DNA of 50,414 nt, taken from contig CAXMQQ010000012.1 in NCBI GenBank assembly GCA_964195545.1, positions 1-50,414 on the forward strand, read 5' to 3'. Below, piece after piece: positions 7,928 to 16,629 of this stretch; the stretch's first letter is position 1; each line of letters opens with the position of its first letter. A program made the position numbers and the translations under genes. The DNA is from JAHEEL01 sp964195545 (GTDB taxonomy: Bacteria > Actinomycetota > Acidimicrobiia > Spongiisociales > UBA5794). A model generated the notes under the pieces. That model searched no databases. It saw only the letters and a list, made by a program, of their open reading frames with translations, and was not told where the DNA came from.

Positions 7928-8470
7928 ATGAGTCGCATCGGACAAGCACCCATTGATCTCCCCTCGGGCGTCGAGGTGTCCGTCGACGGAAGCGACGTCG
8001 TTGTGAAGGGGCCGAAGGGCGCTCTCACCCAGTCGCTTGATGCCCGGATCAGTGTCTCGGTCAAGGACGGTGTTCTCACCGTTGCCAGAGCGAACGACGA
8101 ACGCGAAGCTCGTGCCTTGCACGGATTGACCCGTGCGCTGATCGCCAACATGGTGACCGGCGTCTCAGTCGGGTACTCGAAAGAGCTCCGGGCAGTCGGC
8201 GTGGGCTACCGCGGCGCCCTGAAGGGCAGCACTCTTGAACTCCAAGTCGGGTTCTCGCATCCCGTCGTTATCGAGGCACCCGAAGGAATCAACTTCGAGG
8301 TTCCGGAGCCGACGAAGTTCATCATCAGCGGGATCGACAAGCAACTCGTTGGACAGGTCGCGGCGAACATCCGCTCCGTGCGTCCGCCGGAGCCGTACAA
8401 GGGCAAGGGCATTCGCTACGTCGACGAGCACGTACGCCGCAAGGCCGGGAAGGCAGGGGTGGCCGGATGA
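7928..8470 (+). CDS. rplF: 50S ribosomal protein L6
   Basis: 180 residues starting MSRIGQAPIDLPSGVEV. The two homologous alpha/beta domains are evident, the second ending with the conserved PEPYKGKGIRYVDE motif. L6 lies near the sarcin-ricin loop and factor-binding site. One base separates it from rpsH; it overlaps rplR by 4 nt. Confidence 0.97.
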   Translation: MSRIGQAPIDLPSGVEVSVDGSDVVVKGPKGALTQSLDARISVSVKDGVLTVARANDEREARALHGLTRALIANMVTGVSVGYSKELRAVGVGYRGALKGSTLELQVGFSHPVVIEAPEGINFEVPEPTKFIISGIDKQLVGQVAANIRSVRPPEPYKGKGIRYVDEHVRRKAGKAGVAG

Positions 8471-8820
8471 GAGGTTCACGCACACAAGCGCGGCGTCGCC
8501 GCCACTTCCGGGTGCGCAAGAAGGTGCACGGCACCGCCACGCGCCCCCGGCTCGCAGTGTTCCGCAGCAATCGCTACATCTATGCACAGATCATCGACGA
8601 CGATCAGGGCGTCACCGTGGCTTCGGCCTCTTCTCGCGAGGACAAGCTCGCGAAGCAGACCCTGACCGTCGATACGGCGACCAAGGTCGGAGAGCTCGTT
8701 GGCGCCCGCGCCAAGGATGCTGGTATCGGGATGGTTGTCTTCGACCGGGGTGGGTTCGCCTTCCACGGGCGCGTCAAGGCGCTGGCCGAGGGCGCCCGCA
8801 AGTCCGGGCTTGAGTTCTAG
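8467..8820 (+). CDS. rplR: 50S ribosomal protein L18
   Basis: 117 residues. A basic N-terminus (RRRHFRVRKKVHGTATRPRL) is followed by VFRSNRYIYAQIIDD and the closing VVFDRGGFAFHGRVKALAEGAR (adjoining motifs). L18 binds 5S rRNA together with L5 and L25. Confidence 0.97.
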   Translation: MRGSRTQARRRRHFRVRKKVHGTATRPRLAVFRSNRYIYAQIIDDDQGVTVASASSREDKLAKQTLTVDTATKVGELVGARAKDAGIGMVVFDRGGFAFHGRVKALAEGARKSGLEF

Positions 8821-8827
8821 GAGCGCT

Positions 8828-9430
8828 ATGACGAACCGAGATAACACCAACCGCAGAGACCGTCGGGATCGTCGGGACCGCCGCGAACGCCGTGAACCGG
8901 AGTTCGACGAGAGGGTCATCGCGATCAACCGCGTCGCCAAAGTCGTCAAGGGTGGCCGTCGATTCTCCTTCACCGCCCTCGTGACCGTCGGGAACGGCAA
9001 GGGCAAAGTCGGGATCGGATACGGCAAAGCCAAAGAGGTCCCTATGGCCATCCAGAAGGGCATGGAGATCGCACGGAAGAACATGTTCGAAGTGCCGATG
9101 GCCGGCCAGACGATCATCCACGAGGTGATCGGTGTGCAGAACGCCTCACGTGTGCTGCTGAAGCCGGCTTCGCCGGGAACCGGCGTCATCGCCGGTGGCG
9201 CCGTCCGTCAGATCCTCGAAGCGGCGGGAGTCAAAGACGCCCTTTCGAAGTCGCTCGGCTCTCCCACCCACGTCAACGTGGCGAAGGCGACCGTGAACGC
9301 ACTGTTGGACCAGCAACGGCCAGACGTCGTTGCGAAGGCCCGTGGCAAGCGCCCTGAGGAACTATTCCCTCCGGCGTTGCTCGCTGCCTACCGGTCGGCA
9401 GAGTTGGCGAAGACCCAGGCAGGCAGCTGA
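8828..9430 (+). CDS. rpsE: 30S ribosomal protein S5
   Basis: 200 residues from ATG 8828, with AGGAG at 8819-8823 overlapping the rplR stop. The N-terminus is a basic leader with four tandem D/E-R-R triplets, encoded by a degenerate 9-bp repeat at about 8857-8900. Then come the S5 double-stranded RNA-binding fold (RVAKVVKGGRRFSFTALV) and the C-terminal ASRVLLKPASPGTGVIAGG loop. S5 helps form the mRNA entry helicase with S3 and S4. The charged leader is longer than in model species but common in actinobacteria. Confidence 0.96.
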   Translation: MTNRDNTNRRDRRDRRDRRERREPEFDERVIAINRVAKVVKGGRRFSFTALVTVGNGKGKVGIGYGKAKEVPMAIQKGMEIARKNMFEVPMAGQTIIHEVIGVQNASRVLLKPASPGTGVIAGGAVRQILEAAGVKDALSKSLGSPTHVNVAKATVNALLDQQRPDVVAKARGKRPEELFPPALLAAYRSAELAKTQAGS

Positions 9431-9615
9431 TGGCGAAGAGTTTGAAGATCACATTGGTACGTAGCACGATCGGTGAGAAGCCGAAGACCCGCGCAACCGT
9501 TGAGAGTCTCGGGTTGAGGAAGATCAATCAAACGACCATACGTCCAGACAGACCGGATGTGCGTGGCATGGTGTTCCGTGCGAAGCATCTCCTCGAAGTG
9601 GAGGAAATCGGATGA
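9430..9615 (+). CDS. rpmD: 50S ribosomal protein L30
   Basis: 61 residues, standard for L30: LKITLVRSTIGEKPKTRATV and LGLRKINQTTIRPDRPDVRGM. It overlaps both neighbours by 1-4 nt. L30 is absent from some phyla; its presence here is the normal actinobacterial arrangement. Confidence 0.96.
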   Translation: MAKSLKITLVRSTIGEKPKTRATVESLGLRKINQTTIRPDRPDVRGMVFRAKHLLEVEEIG

Positions 9616-10052
9616 AGCTTCATCACCTCCGGCCCGCCGAAGGGTCGAAGAAGCGCAAGATTCGCGTCGGTCGCGGTGAAGCCGGACGACGCGGGAAGAC
9701 CGCGGGACGCGGAACCAAGGGCCTCAAGGCGCGCAGCAAGGTGCGTCGCGGGTTCGAGGGCGGCCAGATGCCGCTCCAGCGCCGCATGCCGAAGCTGCGA
9801 GGCTTCCGCAACCCGAATCGTGTCGAGTACACGGTCATCAACGTCGAGCGACTCAACGAGTTCGATGCGGGGACCACGGTGACTGCGGATGATCTGCGGG
9901 CCGGTGGACTTGTCAAGCATCGTGGCAAGGTCAAGGTCCTCGGTGAGGGCGACATCGACCGCGCTCTAACCGTCAAGGCTCACGCGTTCAGTCTCGGCGC
10001 CGTCGAGAAGATCAAAGCTGCGGGAGGATCGGTAGAGGTTCTCGAGGACTGA
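9612..10052 (+). CDS. rplO: 50S ribosomal protein L15
   Basis: 146 residues. The N-terminal glycine/arginine-rich extension has KRKIRVGRGEAGRRGKTAGRG, followed by GFEGGQMPLQRRMPKLRGF. The C-terminal domain ends AHAFSLGAVEKIKAAGGSVE. L15 is a late-assembly protein. It closes the ribosomal part of the spc cluster before secY. Confidence 0.96.
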   Translation: MKLHHLRPAEGSKKRKIRVGRGEAGRRGKTAGRGTKGLKARSKVRRGFEGGQMPLQRRMPKLRGFRNPNRVEYTVINVERLNEFDAGTTVTADDLRAGGLVKHRGKVKVLGEGDIDRALTVKAHAFSLGAVEKIKAAGGSVEVLED

Positions 10053-10089
10053 GCGACGAGCTTCGATCTGTGAGCTCTGAGCACCGAGC
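10048..10089. repeat. Six heptanucleotide repeats (NNNGAGC) between rplO and secY
   Basis: Perfect 7-bp register: act-GAGC, gac-GAGC, ttc-GATC, tgt-GAGC, tct-GAGC, acc-GAGC. The first unit overlaps the rplO stop codon. Three positions vary and four are nearly fixed. The rest of the gap to secY (10090-10143) has a weak -10-like TATCGT at 10108-10113 and GAAGGA before the secY start. Confidence 0.9.
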
Positions 10090-10143
10090 CCAACTCCCAC
10101 ACGCCACTATCGTGCCAACACCACCGAAGGAACTACGAAACAA

Positions 10144-11451
10144 ATGCTGACCGCCTTTAGGAACGCGTTCCGGATCCGTGATCTACGGAACAAGATTCTC
10201 TTCACGCTGTTCATTTTCGTTCTCTACCGGCTCGGAACGACCGTCCCGGTCCCCGGTGTGGATCTTGACGCGATCAAGGAATTCACCGACGCCGCGACGA
10301 CCTCCGGGTTCGTCGGGCTGTTGAATCTCTTCTCCGGCGGAGCGCTTACCCGTATGTCGGTCTTCGCTCTGGGGATCATGCCCTACATCACATCATCGAT
10401 CATCCTTCAGTTGCTCGCTGTCGTGATCCCGAAGCTGCAGGCCCTCCAGGAGGAAGGCGAGACCGGCCGGAAGGTCATCACGCAGTGGACGAGATACCTC
10501 ACGGTCATCCTGGCGCTCCTGCAAGCGACGGGCTTCTCGTTCTTGTTCCACTCTGGCCAGCTGACCGGTGGCATCGATCTCATCCCCGACTACACACCGC
10601 GCAACGTGATCATCATCGTCGTCACCATGACAGCCGGTACCGCATTGCTGATGTGGTTCGGTGAGTTGATCACCCAACGGGGCATCGGCAACGGCATGTC
10701 GCTGCTGATTTTCCTATCGATCATCTCCCAGATTCCGTCTCAGCTGGCGATTCTCAACGCCAACTCGCAGACGTACCAGTTCATCGTCATCACCGGTGTA
10801 ATGATCGCCCTGACCATGGGGATCATCTACATCGAGCAGGGTCAGCGCCGAATTCCCGTGCAGTTCTCGAAGCGTGTACGCGGCCGCAAGGTCATGGGTG
10901 GTCAATCCACCTACATCCCGCTCAAGGTGAACATGGCAGGCGTCATCCCCGTCATCTTCGCCACGTCGATCATGTACTTCCCCGCGCTCATCGCTTCGGT
11001 GCTGCCACCGGATGGCTGGGGAGCCACGATTCGGAACTGGATCGACACCAACCTGCTGTCTTCGAGCGGCGGTGGATTCTCGCCGAGCCTGTGGTACATC
11101 TTCGTTCTTGCCCTCCTCGTGGTGTTCTTCACCTACTTCTACACGGCGATCCAGTTCGATCCGGCACGCCAGGCCGACATGATCCAGAGACAAGGTGGGT
11201 TCATCCCAGGTATCCGGCCGGGACGGGCAACCGAGCGGTACCTGGCATACGTGTTGAGCCGCATCACGCTGCCCGGCGCGTTGTACCTGGCGATCGTCAC
11301 GATTCTGCCGTCCATCCTCGGATGGATCTGGAATGTTCCCGTCGGACTCTCCGGCGTGTCGATCATCATCGTTGCGGGCGTTGCCCTCGAGACGATGAAG
11401 CAGATCGAGTCCCAGTTGATGATGCGGAACTATGAAGGTTTCCTCAGCTAA
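10144..11451 (+). CDS. secY: Protein translocase subunit SecY
   Basis: 435 residues with ten predicted membrane segments. The N-terminus RNAFRIRDLRNKILFTLFIF, the PVPGVDLDAI plug region, the IQLAVV-like TM2 region and the cytoplasmic loop RGRKVMGGQSTYIPLKVN (contacting SecA and the ribosome) are all recognisable. SecY forms the channel of the SecYEG translocon in the cytoplasmic membrane. Ninety bases of heptad repeat and leader separate it from rplO, so it may be transcribed partly on its own. Confidence 0.98.
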   Translation: MLTAFRNAFRIRDLRNKILFTLFIFVLYRLGTTVPVPGVDLDAIKEFTDAATTSGFVGLLNLFSGGALTRMSVFALGIMPYITSSIILQLLAVVIPKLQALQEEGETGRKVITQWTRYLTVILALLQATGFSFLFHSGQLTGGIDLIPDYTPRNVIIIVVTMTAGTALLMWFGELITQRGIGNGMSLLIFLSIISQIPSQLAILNANSQTYQFIVITGVMIALTMGIIYIEQGQRRIPVQFSKRVRGRKVMGGQSTYIPLKVNMAGVIPVIFATSIMYFPALIASVLPPDGWGATIRNWIDTNLLSSSGGGFSPSLWYIFVLALLVVFFTYFYTAIQFDPARQADMIQRQGGFIPGIRPGRATERYLAYVLSRITLPGALYLAIVTILPSILGWIWNVPVGLSGVSIIIVAGVALETMKQIESQLMMRNYEGFLS

Positions 11452-11478
11452 GAGTTGGGGAAACTAGTAGAGGGCAGC

Positions 11479-11515
11479 AACACCCGAATCCCTCGACGAC
11501 GAGGGCCTTGGTGTT
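11479..11515 (+). terminator. Hairpin terminator after secY
   Basis: Nested inverted repeat starting 27 nt after the secY stop: outer arms AACACC (11479-11484) and GGTGTT (11510-11515), inner arms CCCTCG (11490-11495) and CGAGGG (11500-11505) with loop acga. No long T-tract follows, as is common in high-GC genomes. Readthrough to adk is possible. Confidence 0.6.
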
Positions 11516-11522
11516 CTCACTT

Positions 11523-11564
11523 GCAGTCTCCTGTCTTTCTACTTTCTACTGTCCACGCACCTGT
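11523..11564. repeat. Heptanucleotide repeats between secY and adk
   Basis: Units in 7-bp register: gcagtct, cctgtct, ttctact, ttctact, gtccacg, cacctgt. The two central units are identical. The array lies between the secY hairpin and the adk translation start. A TAACCT box at 11590-11595 could be the adk -10 element. Confidence 0.75.
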
Positions 11565-11622
11565 CAGCTCTGGCCGCTCACCCGACCATTAACCTGTGGG
11601 CAGACGCAACCAGGAGTTCTCA

Positions 11623-12180
11623 ATGGGTCGCCGGATACTGTTACTTGGGCCACCGGGGAGTGGCAAAGGAACACAGGCCAAACTGCTGTCGAAGGCACTC
11701 GGCATACCTCACGTCTCCAGCGGCGACATGCTGCGCGAAGCGATCGCGTCGGAGACCGAACTCGGACGGAAAGCATCGGAGTACATGGCCGAGGGTGATC
11801 TCGTTCCCGACGATCTGGTAGTCGCCATGATGAAGGAGCGCCTCTGCCGCGACGACGCGATCTGCGGCTACGTTCTCGACGGTTTCCCAAGAAACGTCGA
11901 TCAAGCAGAGGCACTGACTAGCGCAATGGGCTGTGACGAAGTCGACACAACGGTCGTGCTTCACGTTGACGAAGAACAAGTTGTTGAGAGGCTTCTCAAA
12001 CGGGCCGATCTCGAGGGAAGATCGGACGACAATGAAGCGACGATCCGACATCGTCTCGAGGTATTCCGCCGAGAAACCGAGCCGCTGATCGCCTACTACG
12101 GCGACGGCGTTCGCCGTATCGACGGCGTCGGTTCGGTCGAGGACATCTTCTGCCGAATCGTCAACGAGTTGGCATCCTGA
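11623..12180 (+). CDS. adk: Adenylate kinase, short form
   Basis: 185 residues from ATG 11623 (AGGAG at 11612-11616). It makes 2 ADP from ATP and AMP. The P-loop is GPPGSGKGTQ near residue 9; the AMP-binding segment HVSSGDMLREAI and the DGFPRNVDQAEAL motif follow. The LID domain is the short version without zinc cysteines, as in mycobacteria. secY-adk-map is the standard order; the stop overlaps the map start. Confidence 0.97.
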   Translation: MGRRILLLGPPGSGKGTQAKLLSKALGIPHVSSGDMLREAIASETELGRKASEYMAEGDLVPDDLVVAMMKERLCRDDAICGYVLDGFPRNVDQAEALTSAMGCDEVDTTVVLHVDEEQVVERLLKRADLEGRSDDNEATIRHRLEVFRRETEPLIAYYGDGVRRIDGVGSVEDIFCRIVNELAS

Positions 12181-12956
12181 TGGTCGGGGCAAAGGTCATC
12201 ACGAAGAAGAAGCCCGATGACTTCGCCAAGATGGAGATTGCAGGCGAATGCGTTGCTGCGATGCACCAGGCAACTCGGGAACTGGCAGCCCCCGGGGTTA
12301 CGACCAGGGCTCTCGACGCCGTCGCCGCTGAGGTCGCTCGAGAACGCGGATGCCGGCCCTCGTTCCTCGGCTATCACGGCTTCCCGGCGACGATCTGTAC
12401 GTCGCCAAATTCGGCGATCGTGCACGGTATCCCCGACGGCTACACGCTTCGCGACGGAGACATCATCTCGATCGACGCAGGAGCGATCTACGAGGGCTGG
12501 CATGGTGACGCCGCGTTCACCATGGCGATCGGCGACGTACCGGACGAAGTCCAGCGACTCCTCGACGTCACCGAAGAGGCCTTGTGGAACGGGATGCGTC
12601 AGGTCAGAGCCGGGAATCGGCTCGGCGACATCGGACACGCCGTCGAGGCGACCGCTGAACCGTTCGGATATGGCGTGGTGCGTGAGTACATCGGTCACGG
12701 GATCGGCAGGCAGATGCACGAGGCGCCGAACGTCCCGAACTACGGCACGCCGGGCAAGGGTTTGAAGCTCAAGACGGGCATGGCTGTTGCGATCGAACCG
12801 ATGTTCAACCTGGGCACTGCGGAGACGACGGTACTCGACGATGGATGGACGGTCGTGACCACCGACGGCGCAATCTCTGCGCACTTCGAGCACACGGTCC
12901 TCCTGACCGATGACGGTCCCAAAGTGTCGACGCTGCCGGAGCCGCTCTTGCTGTGA
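12180..12956 (+). CDS. map: Methionine aminopeptidase, type I
   Basis: 258 residues, overlapping adk by 1 nt (TGATG). It removes N-terminal Met from nascent proteins. Metal ligands are visible: the Asp of SIDAGAIYEG, the Asp of WHGDAAFT, the His of YIGHGIGRQMHE, the Glu of AIEPMFN and the Glu of AHFEHTVL. There is no N-terminal zinc-finger extension. In most bacteria infA and rpmJ follow at once; here the ribosomal cluster stops and 36 kb of unrelated genes begin. Confidence 0.97.
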   Translation: MVGAKVITKKKPDDFAKMEIAGECVAAMHQATRELAAPGVTTRALDAVAAEVARERGCRPSFLGYHGFPATICTSPNSAIVHGIPDGYTLRDGDIISIDAGAIYEGWHGDAAFTMAIGDVPDEVQRLLDVTEEALWNGMRQVRAGNRLGDIGHAVEATAEPFGYGVVREYIGHGIGRQMHEAPNVPNYGTPGKGLKLKTGMAVAIEPMFNLGTAETTVLDDGWTVVTTDGAISAHFEHTVLLTDDGPKVSTLPEPLLL

Positions 12957-12960
12957 TTCG

Positions 12961-12988
12961 GTTGTCGGTTGTCGGTTGTCGGTTGTCG
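12961..12988. repeat. Four perfect heptanucleotide repeats after map
   Basis: GTTGTCG four times in tandem without variation. This is the cleanest array in the window. It sits 4 bases after the map stop, at the point where the ribosomal gene order breaks off. Confidence 0.95.
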
Positions 12989-13045
12989 GTGGCGCCTTGC
13001 GCCTGCGATGCTGATGAACTGGCGAGTCCGTCGTGAGGAGGAAGC

Positions 13046-13912
13046 GTGGAGTTCCGGTGCGGTGACTTGACTGTCACATTCGCTGATACGGGGCCTCGGG
13101 TCATAGGAGTGGGAGCCGGCGATGGCGAGAACGTCTTTGCGGAACTCCCGGGGCTTGTCATCGAGCGTCCCGGTGGGGAGCCATTCAGATTCCTTGGAGG
13201 GCACCGGCTCTGGCTTGCTCCGGAGGTTCCGGCCGTCACCTATTTGCCGGACGACGAAGCCGTGGCGTTCACCCGCGACGACGGGCACCTCCGCTCACGG
13301 GGAGCCGTAGATTCGAACGGCATCGTTCGAGAGATCGACGTGTCGTGCGACCCGGTCGACGGAGCGATCGTGGTCGATCACCGGATCTTCAACCTGGGCG
13401 GCGATCCGATCGAGACGGCAGCGTGGGCCATCACACAGTTCCCGCCCGACGGTGCAGCCATCCTCCCGCTCGGGGCAGAAGCGATCGATGACGGGGGATA
13501 CCAGGCGAATCGGTCGGTCGTTCTCTGGCCGTACACGAACCCCGGAGCGGAGGGATTCCGCTGGAGCAGGGACGCTGTGGTCCTCGAGGGATCGAGCGGA
13601 CCGAAGCAGAAACTTGGGGCGGAGAACCGGAACGGATGGCTCGCATACCACCGCGGTTCGCTGCTCTTCGCCAAGTGGTCAAGCCGTCACGATGCGGGCC
13701 ACCGCTATGCGGACCGCGGCGCCTCCATCCAGGTGTACCGGGACCATCGCTTCATCGAGCTCGAGACGTTGAGTCCGATTCGCCGACTCGAGAGCGGTGA
13801 TGCACTCCTTCACCGAGAGGTATGGCGCGTGATCGAGACCGGCCAGCTTGCTCGTACCGATCTCGCCGTCCGAGCGTTGGGTATCTTGTCCGAATGGGAT
13901 TCCCGACGATGA
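13046..13912 (+). CDS. Galactose-mutarotase-like protein (DUF4380-type)
   Basis: 288 residues from GTG 13046 with GAGGAGG at 13035-13041. The all-beta pattern, with LRSRGAVDSNGIVREIDVSC, VVDHRIFNLGGDPIETAAWAITQF and a C-terminal FIELETLSPIRRLESGD, resembles the aldose-1-epimerase superfamily, particularly the DUF4380 group. Proteins of this fold bind hexose or pentose anomers, but I cannot identify catalytic His/Glu residues with certainty, so enzymatic mutarotation is only possible. The stop overlaps the downstream sugar kinase (ATGA), which points to carbohydrate metabolism. No signal peptide is seen. Confidence 0.6.
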   Translation: MEFRCGDLTVTFADTGPRVIGVGAGDGENVFAELPGLVIERPGGEPFRFLGGHRLWLAPEVPAVTYLPDDEAVAFTRDDGHLRSRGAVDSNGIVREIDVSCDPVDGAIVVDHRIFNLGGDPIETAAWAITQFPPDGAAILPLGAEAIDDGGYQANRSVVLWPYTNPGAEGFRWSRDAVVLEGSSGPKQKLGAENRNGWLAYHRGSLLFAKWSSRHDAGHRYADRGASIQVYRDHRFIELETLSPIRRLESGDALLHREVWRVIETGQLARTDLAVRALGILSEWDSRR

Positions 13913-15414
13913 CGGTCTACCTCGGAATCGACACTTCAACGACGGCGACGAAGGCGCTTCTCGTCGATGCCAGCGGCGAAGTCCTCGGCATCGGCAAGGC
14001 GGAGTATGACTACGCCACCCCGAGGCCGGGGTGGTCCGAGCAGGATCCGGACCTGTGGTGGCGTGGAACCATCGAAGCCATTCGCGAGGCCGTGGCGATT
14101 TCGGATGTTGATCCATCAAGGATCGCTGCGGTCGGTGTCACCGGCCAGATGCATGGTCTCGTCGCTCTGGACGCGAGCGATCACTCCATACGGCCGTCCA
14201 TCCTTTGGAACGATCAGCGGACCGCGGCCCAGTGCGACGAGATCCGACGGCGGGTTGGCCGGGATCGACTCATCGCGATCACGGGGAATGATGCGCTCAC
14301 CGGATTCACGGCACCGAAGATCCTCTGGATGCGTGAAGAAGAGCCGGAGAACTATGCACGGATCTCAACAGTCCTCCTCCCCAAGGACTATGTGCGCCTG
14401 CGCCTCACGGGGGAACGTGCCGTCGATCGGGCCGGGGCATCGGGAACCCTGCTGTTCAATCTCGAGCAACGGGACTGGTCTGACGAGATCATCGAATCGC
14501 TCGACCTACCGCGGGACTGGTTCCCCAAGACATTCGAAGGAACCGACGTCACCGGCTACCTCACAGACGAGGCGGCGTCGCTCACCGGACTACGGCCGGG
14601 AACTCCTGTTGTCGGCGGTGCCGGCGACCAGGCAGCAAACGGCGTAGGAACCGGAGCCGTAGAGGCGGGCACGGTCGCCGTATCGCTCGGAACGAGTGGC
14701 GTCGTGTTCGCTGCCACCGATCGACCGGCTATCGATCCGGACGCTCGTCTTCACAGCTTCTGTCATGCGGTCCCGGGACTGTGGCATCAGATGGGAGTGA
14801 TGCTCTCGGCGGCCGGGAGCCTGCGATGGTTCCGTGATACGATCGCTCCCGACATCTCGTTCGCCGAACTCAGCCTCGAAGCGGGCGGCGTCGCTCCCGG
14901 ATCGGATGGTCTGGTGTTCCTTCCCTACCTCACCGGTGAGCGCACGCCACACCCCGACCCCGAGGCGCGTGGAGCGTTCGTGGGACTGACCGTGCGGCAC
15001 ACGCGGGCCCATTTGGCGCGCGCCGTCATGGAAGGGGTGGCGTTCGGTCTGCGAGACTCGCTGGAGATCATCCGGGAGCAGAGCACCGTGCGCGAGATCC
15101 GGGTCGCCGGGGGAGGGGCCGCAAGTCGAGTGTGGCTCCAGATCCTTGCCGACGTGTTCGGTGCAGAGGTCCGCAGCGTTGACGTACCCGAATCGGCTGC
15201 ATTCGGAACCGCCCTCCTGGCTGCGGTCGCTGTGGGAGCGTATCCGACGGTCGGAGATGCCGTCGCTGCGACGATCCGCACCGGCGCGCAATATCAGCCC
15301 GGCCCAAGCGCGTCCCGCTACGAGGAGATGTACGAGATCTACCGGAGTCTCTACCCGGCCCTTCGCGACATCTCTCATCGATTGGGGAATCTCGAGCGGG
15401 CCCCGACCGACTAG
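13909..15414 (+). CDS. xylB: FGGY-family carbohydrate kinase, xylulokinase-like
   Basis: 501 residues from ATG 13909, which overlaps the upstream stop. N-terminal ATPase-fold motif YLGIDTSTTATKALLVD, the xylulokinase-type TGQMHGLVALD and ILWNDQRT segments, and the C-terminal VAGGGAASRVWLQILADVFG are all present. The family phosphorylates D-xylulose or related ketoses and polyols with ATP. No xylose isomerase lies nearby, so the natural substrate may be another polyol or ketose taken up by the ABC importer encoded 3 kb downstream. An ATG at 13894 is an alternative start. Confidence 0.8.
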   Translation: MTVYLGIDTSTTATKALLVDASGEVLGIGKAEYDYATPRPGWSEQDPDLWWRGTIEAIREAVAISDVDPSRIAAVGVTGQMHGLVALDASDHSIRPSILWNDQRTAAQCDEIRRRVGRDRLIAITGNDALTGFTAPKILWMREEEPENYARISTVLLPKDYVRLRLTGERAVDRAGASGTLLFNLEQRDWSDEIIESLDLPRDWFPKTFEGTDVTGYLTDEAASLTGLRPGTPVVGGAGDQAANGVGTGAVEAGTVAVSLGTSGVVFAATDRPAIDPDARLHSFCHAVPGLWHQMGVMLSAAGSLRWFRDTIAPDISFAELSLEAGGVAPGSDGLVFLPYLTGERTPHPDPEARGAFVGLTVRHTRAHLARAVMEGVAFGLRDSLEIIREQSTVREIRVAGGGAASRVWLQILADVFGAEVRSVDVPESAAFGTALLAAVAVGAYPTVGDAVAATIRTGAQYQPGPSASRYEEMYEIYRSLYPALRDISHRLGNLERAPTD

Positions 15415-15506
15415 GACACAGGCAGCGCGAATCGCTCCGCTCTCCGTCGATTCTGAGTGAAGAGAGTCGGCATTGCGGTTCGGGAACCGAGGATCGGTTT
15501 TCGTTC

Positions 15507-15520
15507 TACTATTCGAGGCA
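15507..15520 (+). promoter_or_regulatory. Putative leaderless promoter of tatB
   Basis: TACTAT at 15507-15512 is followed by exactly 7 nt and then the A of the tatB ATG. A transcript starting at that A would have no 5' leader, which fits the poor ribosome binding site. No convincing -35 box is seen. Confidence 0.5.
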
Positions 15521-15888
15521 TGGGAAGTCTCGGCACCGGCGAAATCATGGTCATCGTCCTCGTGGCGTTGATCGTGTTCGGCCCTCAGCGCCTGCCCGAG
15601 ATCACGAGGAAGGCCGGCGAGCTACTTGCGAAGGCGCGCCAGATGTCGCGGATGGTCACGGATTCAATCGATGCAGAGTATGGCGAGATTGCAGCACCGA
15701 TCAAGGAGTTGAAAGGTGAGTATGACGCGACGATAGGCGAGATGAAGGGTGTCGTGCCGTCGATGCCGGACCTGTCGGTCGATCTGCCGAAGATCGATCT
15801 GAACCTGACGGATGACCGTCCGGTGAGGAAGGCTGACACCGGGACCACGGATGTCCCCGATCCGTCGTCCGACGAAGAGGCCTCGTGA
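15520..15888 (+). CDS. tatB: Sec-independent translocase protein TatB (TatA/B family)
   Basis: 122 residues from ATG 15520; upstream in-frame GTG and ATG codons would only add a non-conserved basic stretch. One N-terminal membrane helix (EIMVIVLVALIVFGPQRLPEI, hinge Gly-Pro), then a long amphipathic helix and an acidic Pro-rich tail. The FGPQRLPE hinge and length over 100 favour TatB over TatA. With TatC it forms the receptor for twin-arginine signal peptides. tatC starts inside its stop codon. Confidence 0.88.
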   Translation: MGSLGTGEIMVIVLVALIVFGPQRLPEITRKAGELLAKARQMSRMVTDSIDAEYGEIAAPIKELKGEYDATIGEMKGVVPSMPDLSVDLPKIDLNLTDDRPVRKADTGTTDVPDPSSDEEAS

Positions 15889-16598
15889 CGACGTCGTCGA
15901 TGCCGCTGCTGAGTCATCTGGTGGAGTTTCGTTCTCGTCTGGTCAAGGCCGTAGCGGCGGTCGCCGTTGGCACGATTATCGCGTTCTTCTTCAACGAAGA
16001 GATTCTCGATCTCCTCGCAAGGCCCTACCAGGCGGCGGTACCCGACGGGCAGCTCGCATTCTTCCGGCCAACGGAGGCGTTCGCCACGGTCATGCGTTTG
16101 AGCCTCTTCGGCGGAGCGATCCTCGCGTCACCCGTGATCCTCTATCAGTCGTGGCGATTCGTCGCCCCTGCGCTCACTGCAAGAGAGAAACGTTGGTCGT
16201 ACCCGATCACGGCGGTGTTCGTCTTCCTCTTCCTCTCCGGCATAGTGGTCGGATACGTTGCCCTCGAGCGAGGACTCGGGTTCCTTCTCGAGTTTGGCGG
16301 TGACGCCCTGACTCCGATCATCGGTGCGGATTTCTATCTGAAGTTCGCGACCCGGTTCATCCTCGCCTTCGGCATCGCGTTCGAGTTCCCCGTGTTCCTG
16401 TTCGCCGCGGCTGCCGTGGGCGTCGCCAACAGCAAGATGCTCCGGAGCAACCGTCGGTGGGCGCTCCTCATCATCCTGATCGCAGCAGCGGTTATCACAC
16501 CGTCCGGAGATCCTATGACGCTGATGCTCCTGTCGGTGCCGCTCTACGTCCTGTACGAACTGACCATCCTGGCGATCCGCTTCATCCTCAGGAAGTGA
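15885..16598 (+). CDS. tatC: Sec-independent translocase protein TatC
   Basis: 237 residues from GTG 15885 (ATG 15900 is an alternative). The conserved cytoplasmic N-terminus PLLSHLVEFRSRL, then six predicted membrane helices, and the F-x-FE-type segment FGIAFEFPVFLFAA identify TatC, the receptor core that binds RR signal peptides. It overlaps tatB by 4 nt. The cargo gene nearest by, the ABC binding protein at 18428, carries an RR lipoprotein signal. Confidence 0.96.
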   Translation: MTTSSMPLLSHLVEFRSRLVKAVAAVAVGTIIAFFFNEEILDLLARPYQAAVPDGQLAFFRPTEAFATVMRLSLFGGAILASPVILYQSWRFVAPALTAREKRWSYPITAVFVFLFLSGIVVGYVALERGLGFLLEFGGDALTPIIGADFYLKFATRFILAFGIAFEFPVFLFAAAAVGVANSKMLRSNRRWALLIILIAAAVITPSGDPMTLMLLSVPLYVLYELTILAIRFILRK

Positions 16599-16629
16599 GC
16601 CGGCCAATCAGCTATGAGGGGATCTGGGT

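Noticed and set aside
11508..11798. A 96-codon frame starting in the secY-adk gap
   Set aside because: It begins inside the terminator hairpin, crosses the heptad array and overlaps adk in another frame with no homologous motif.
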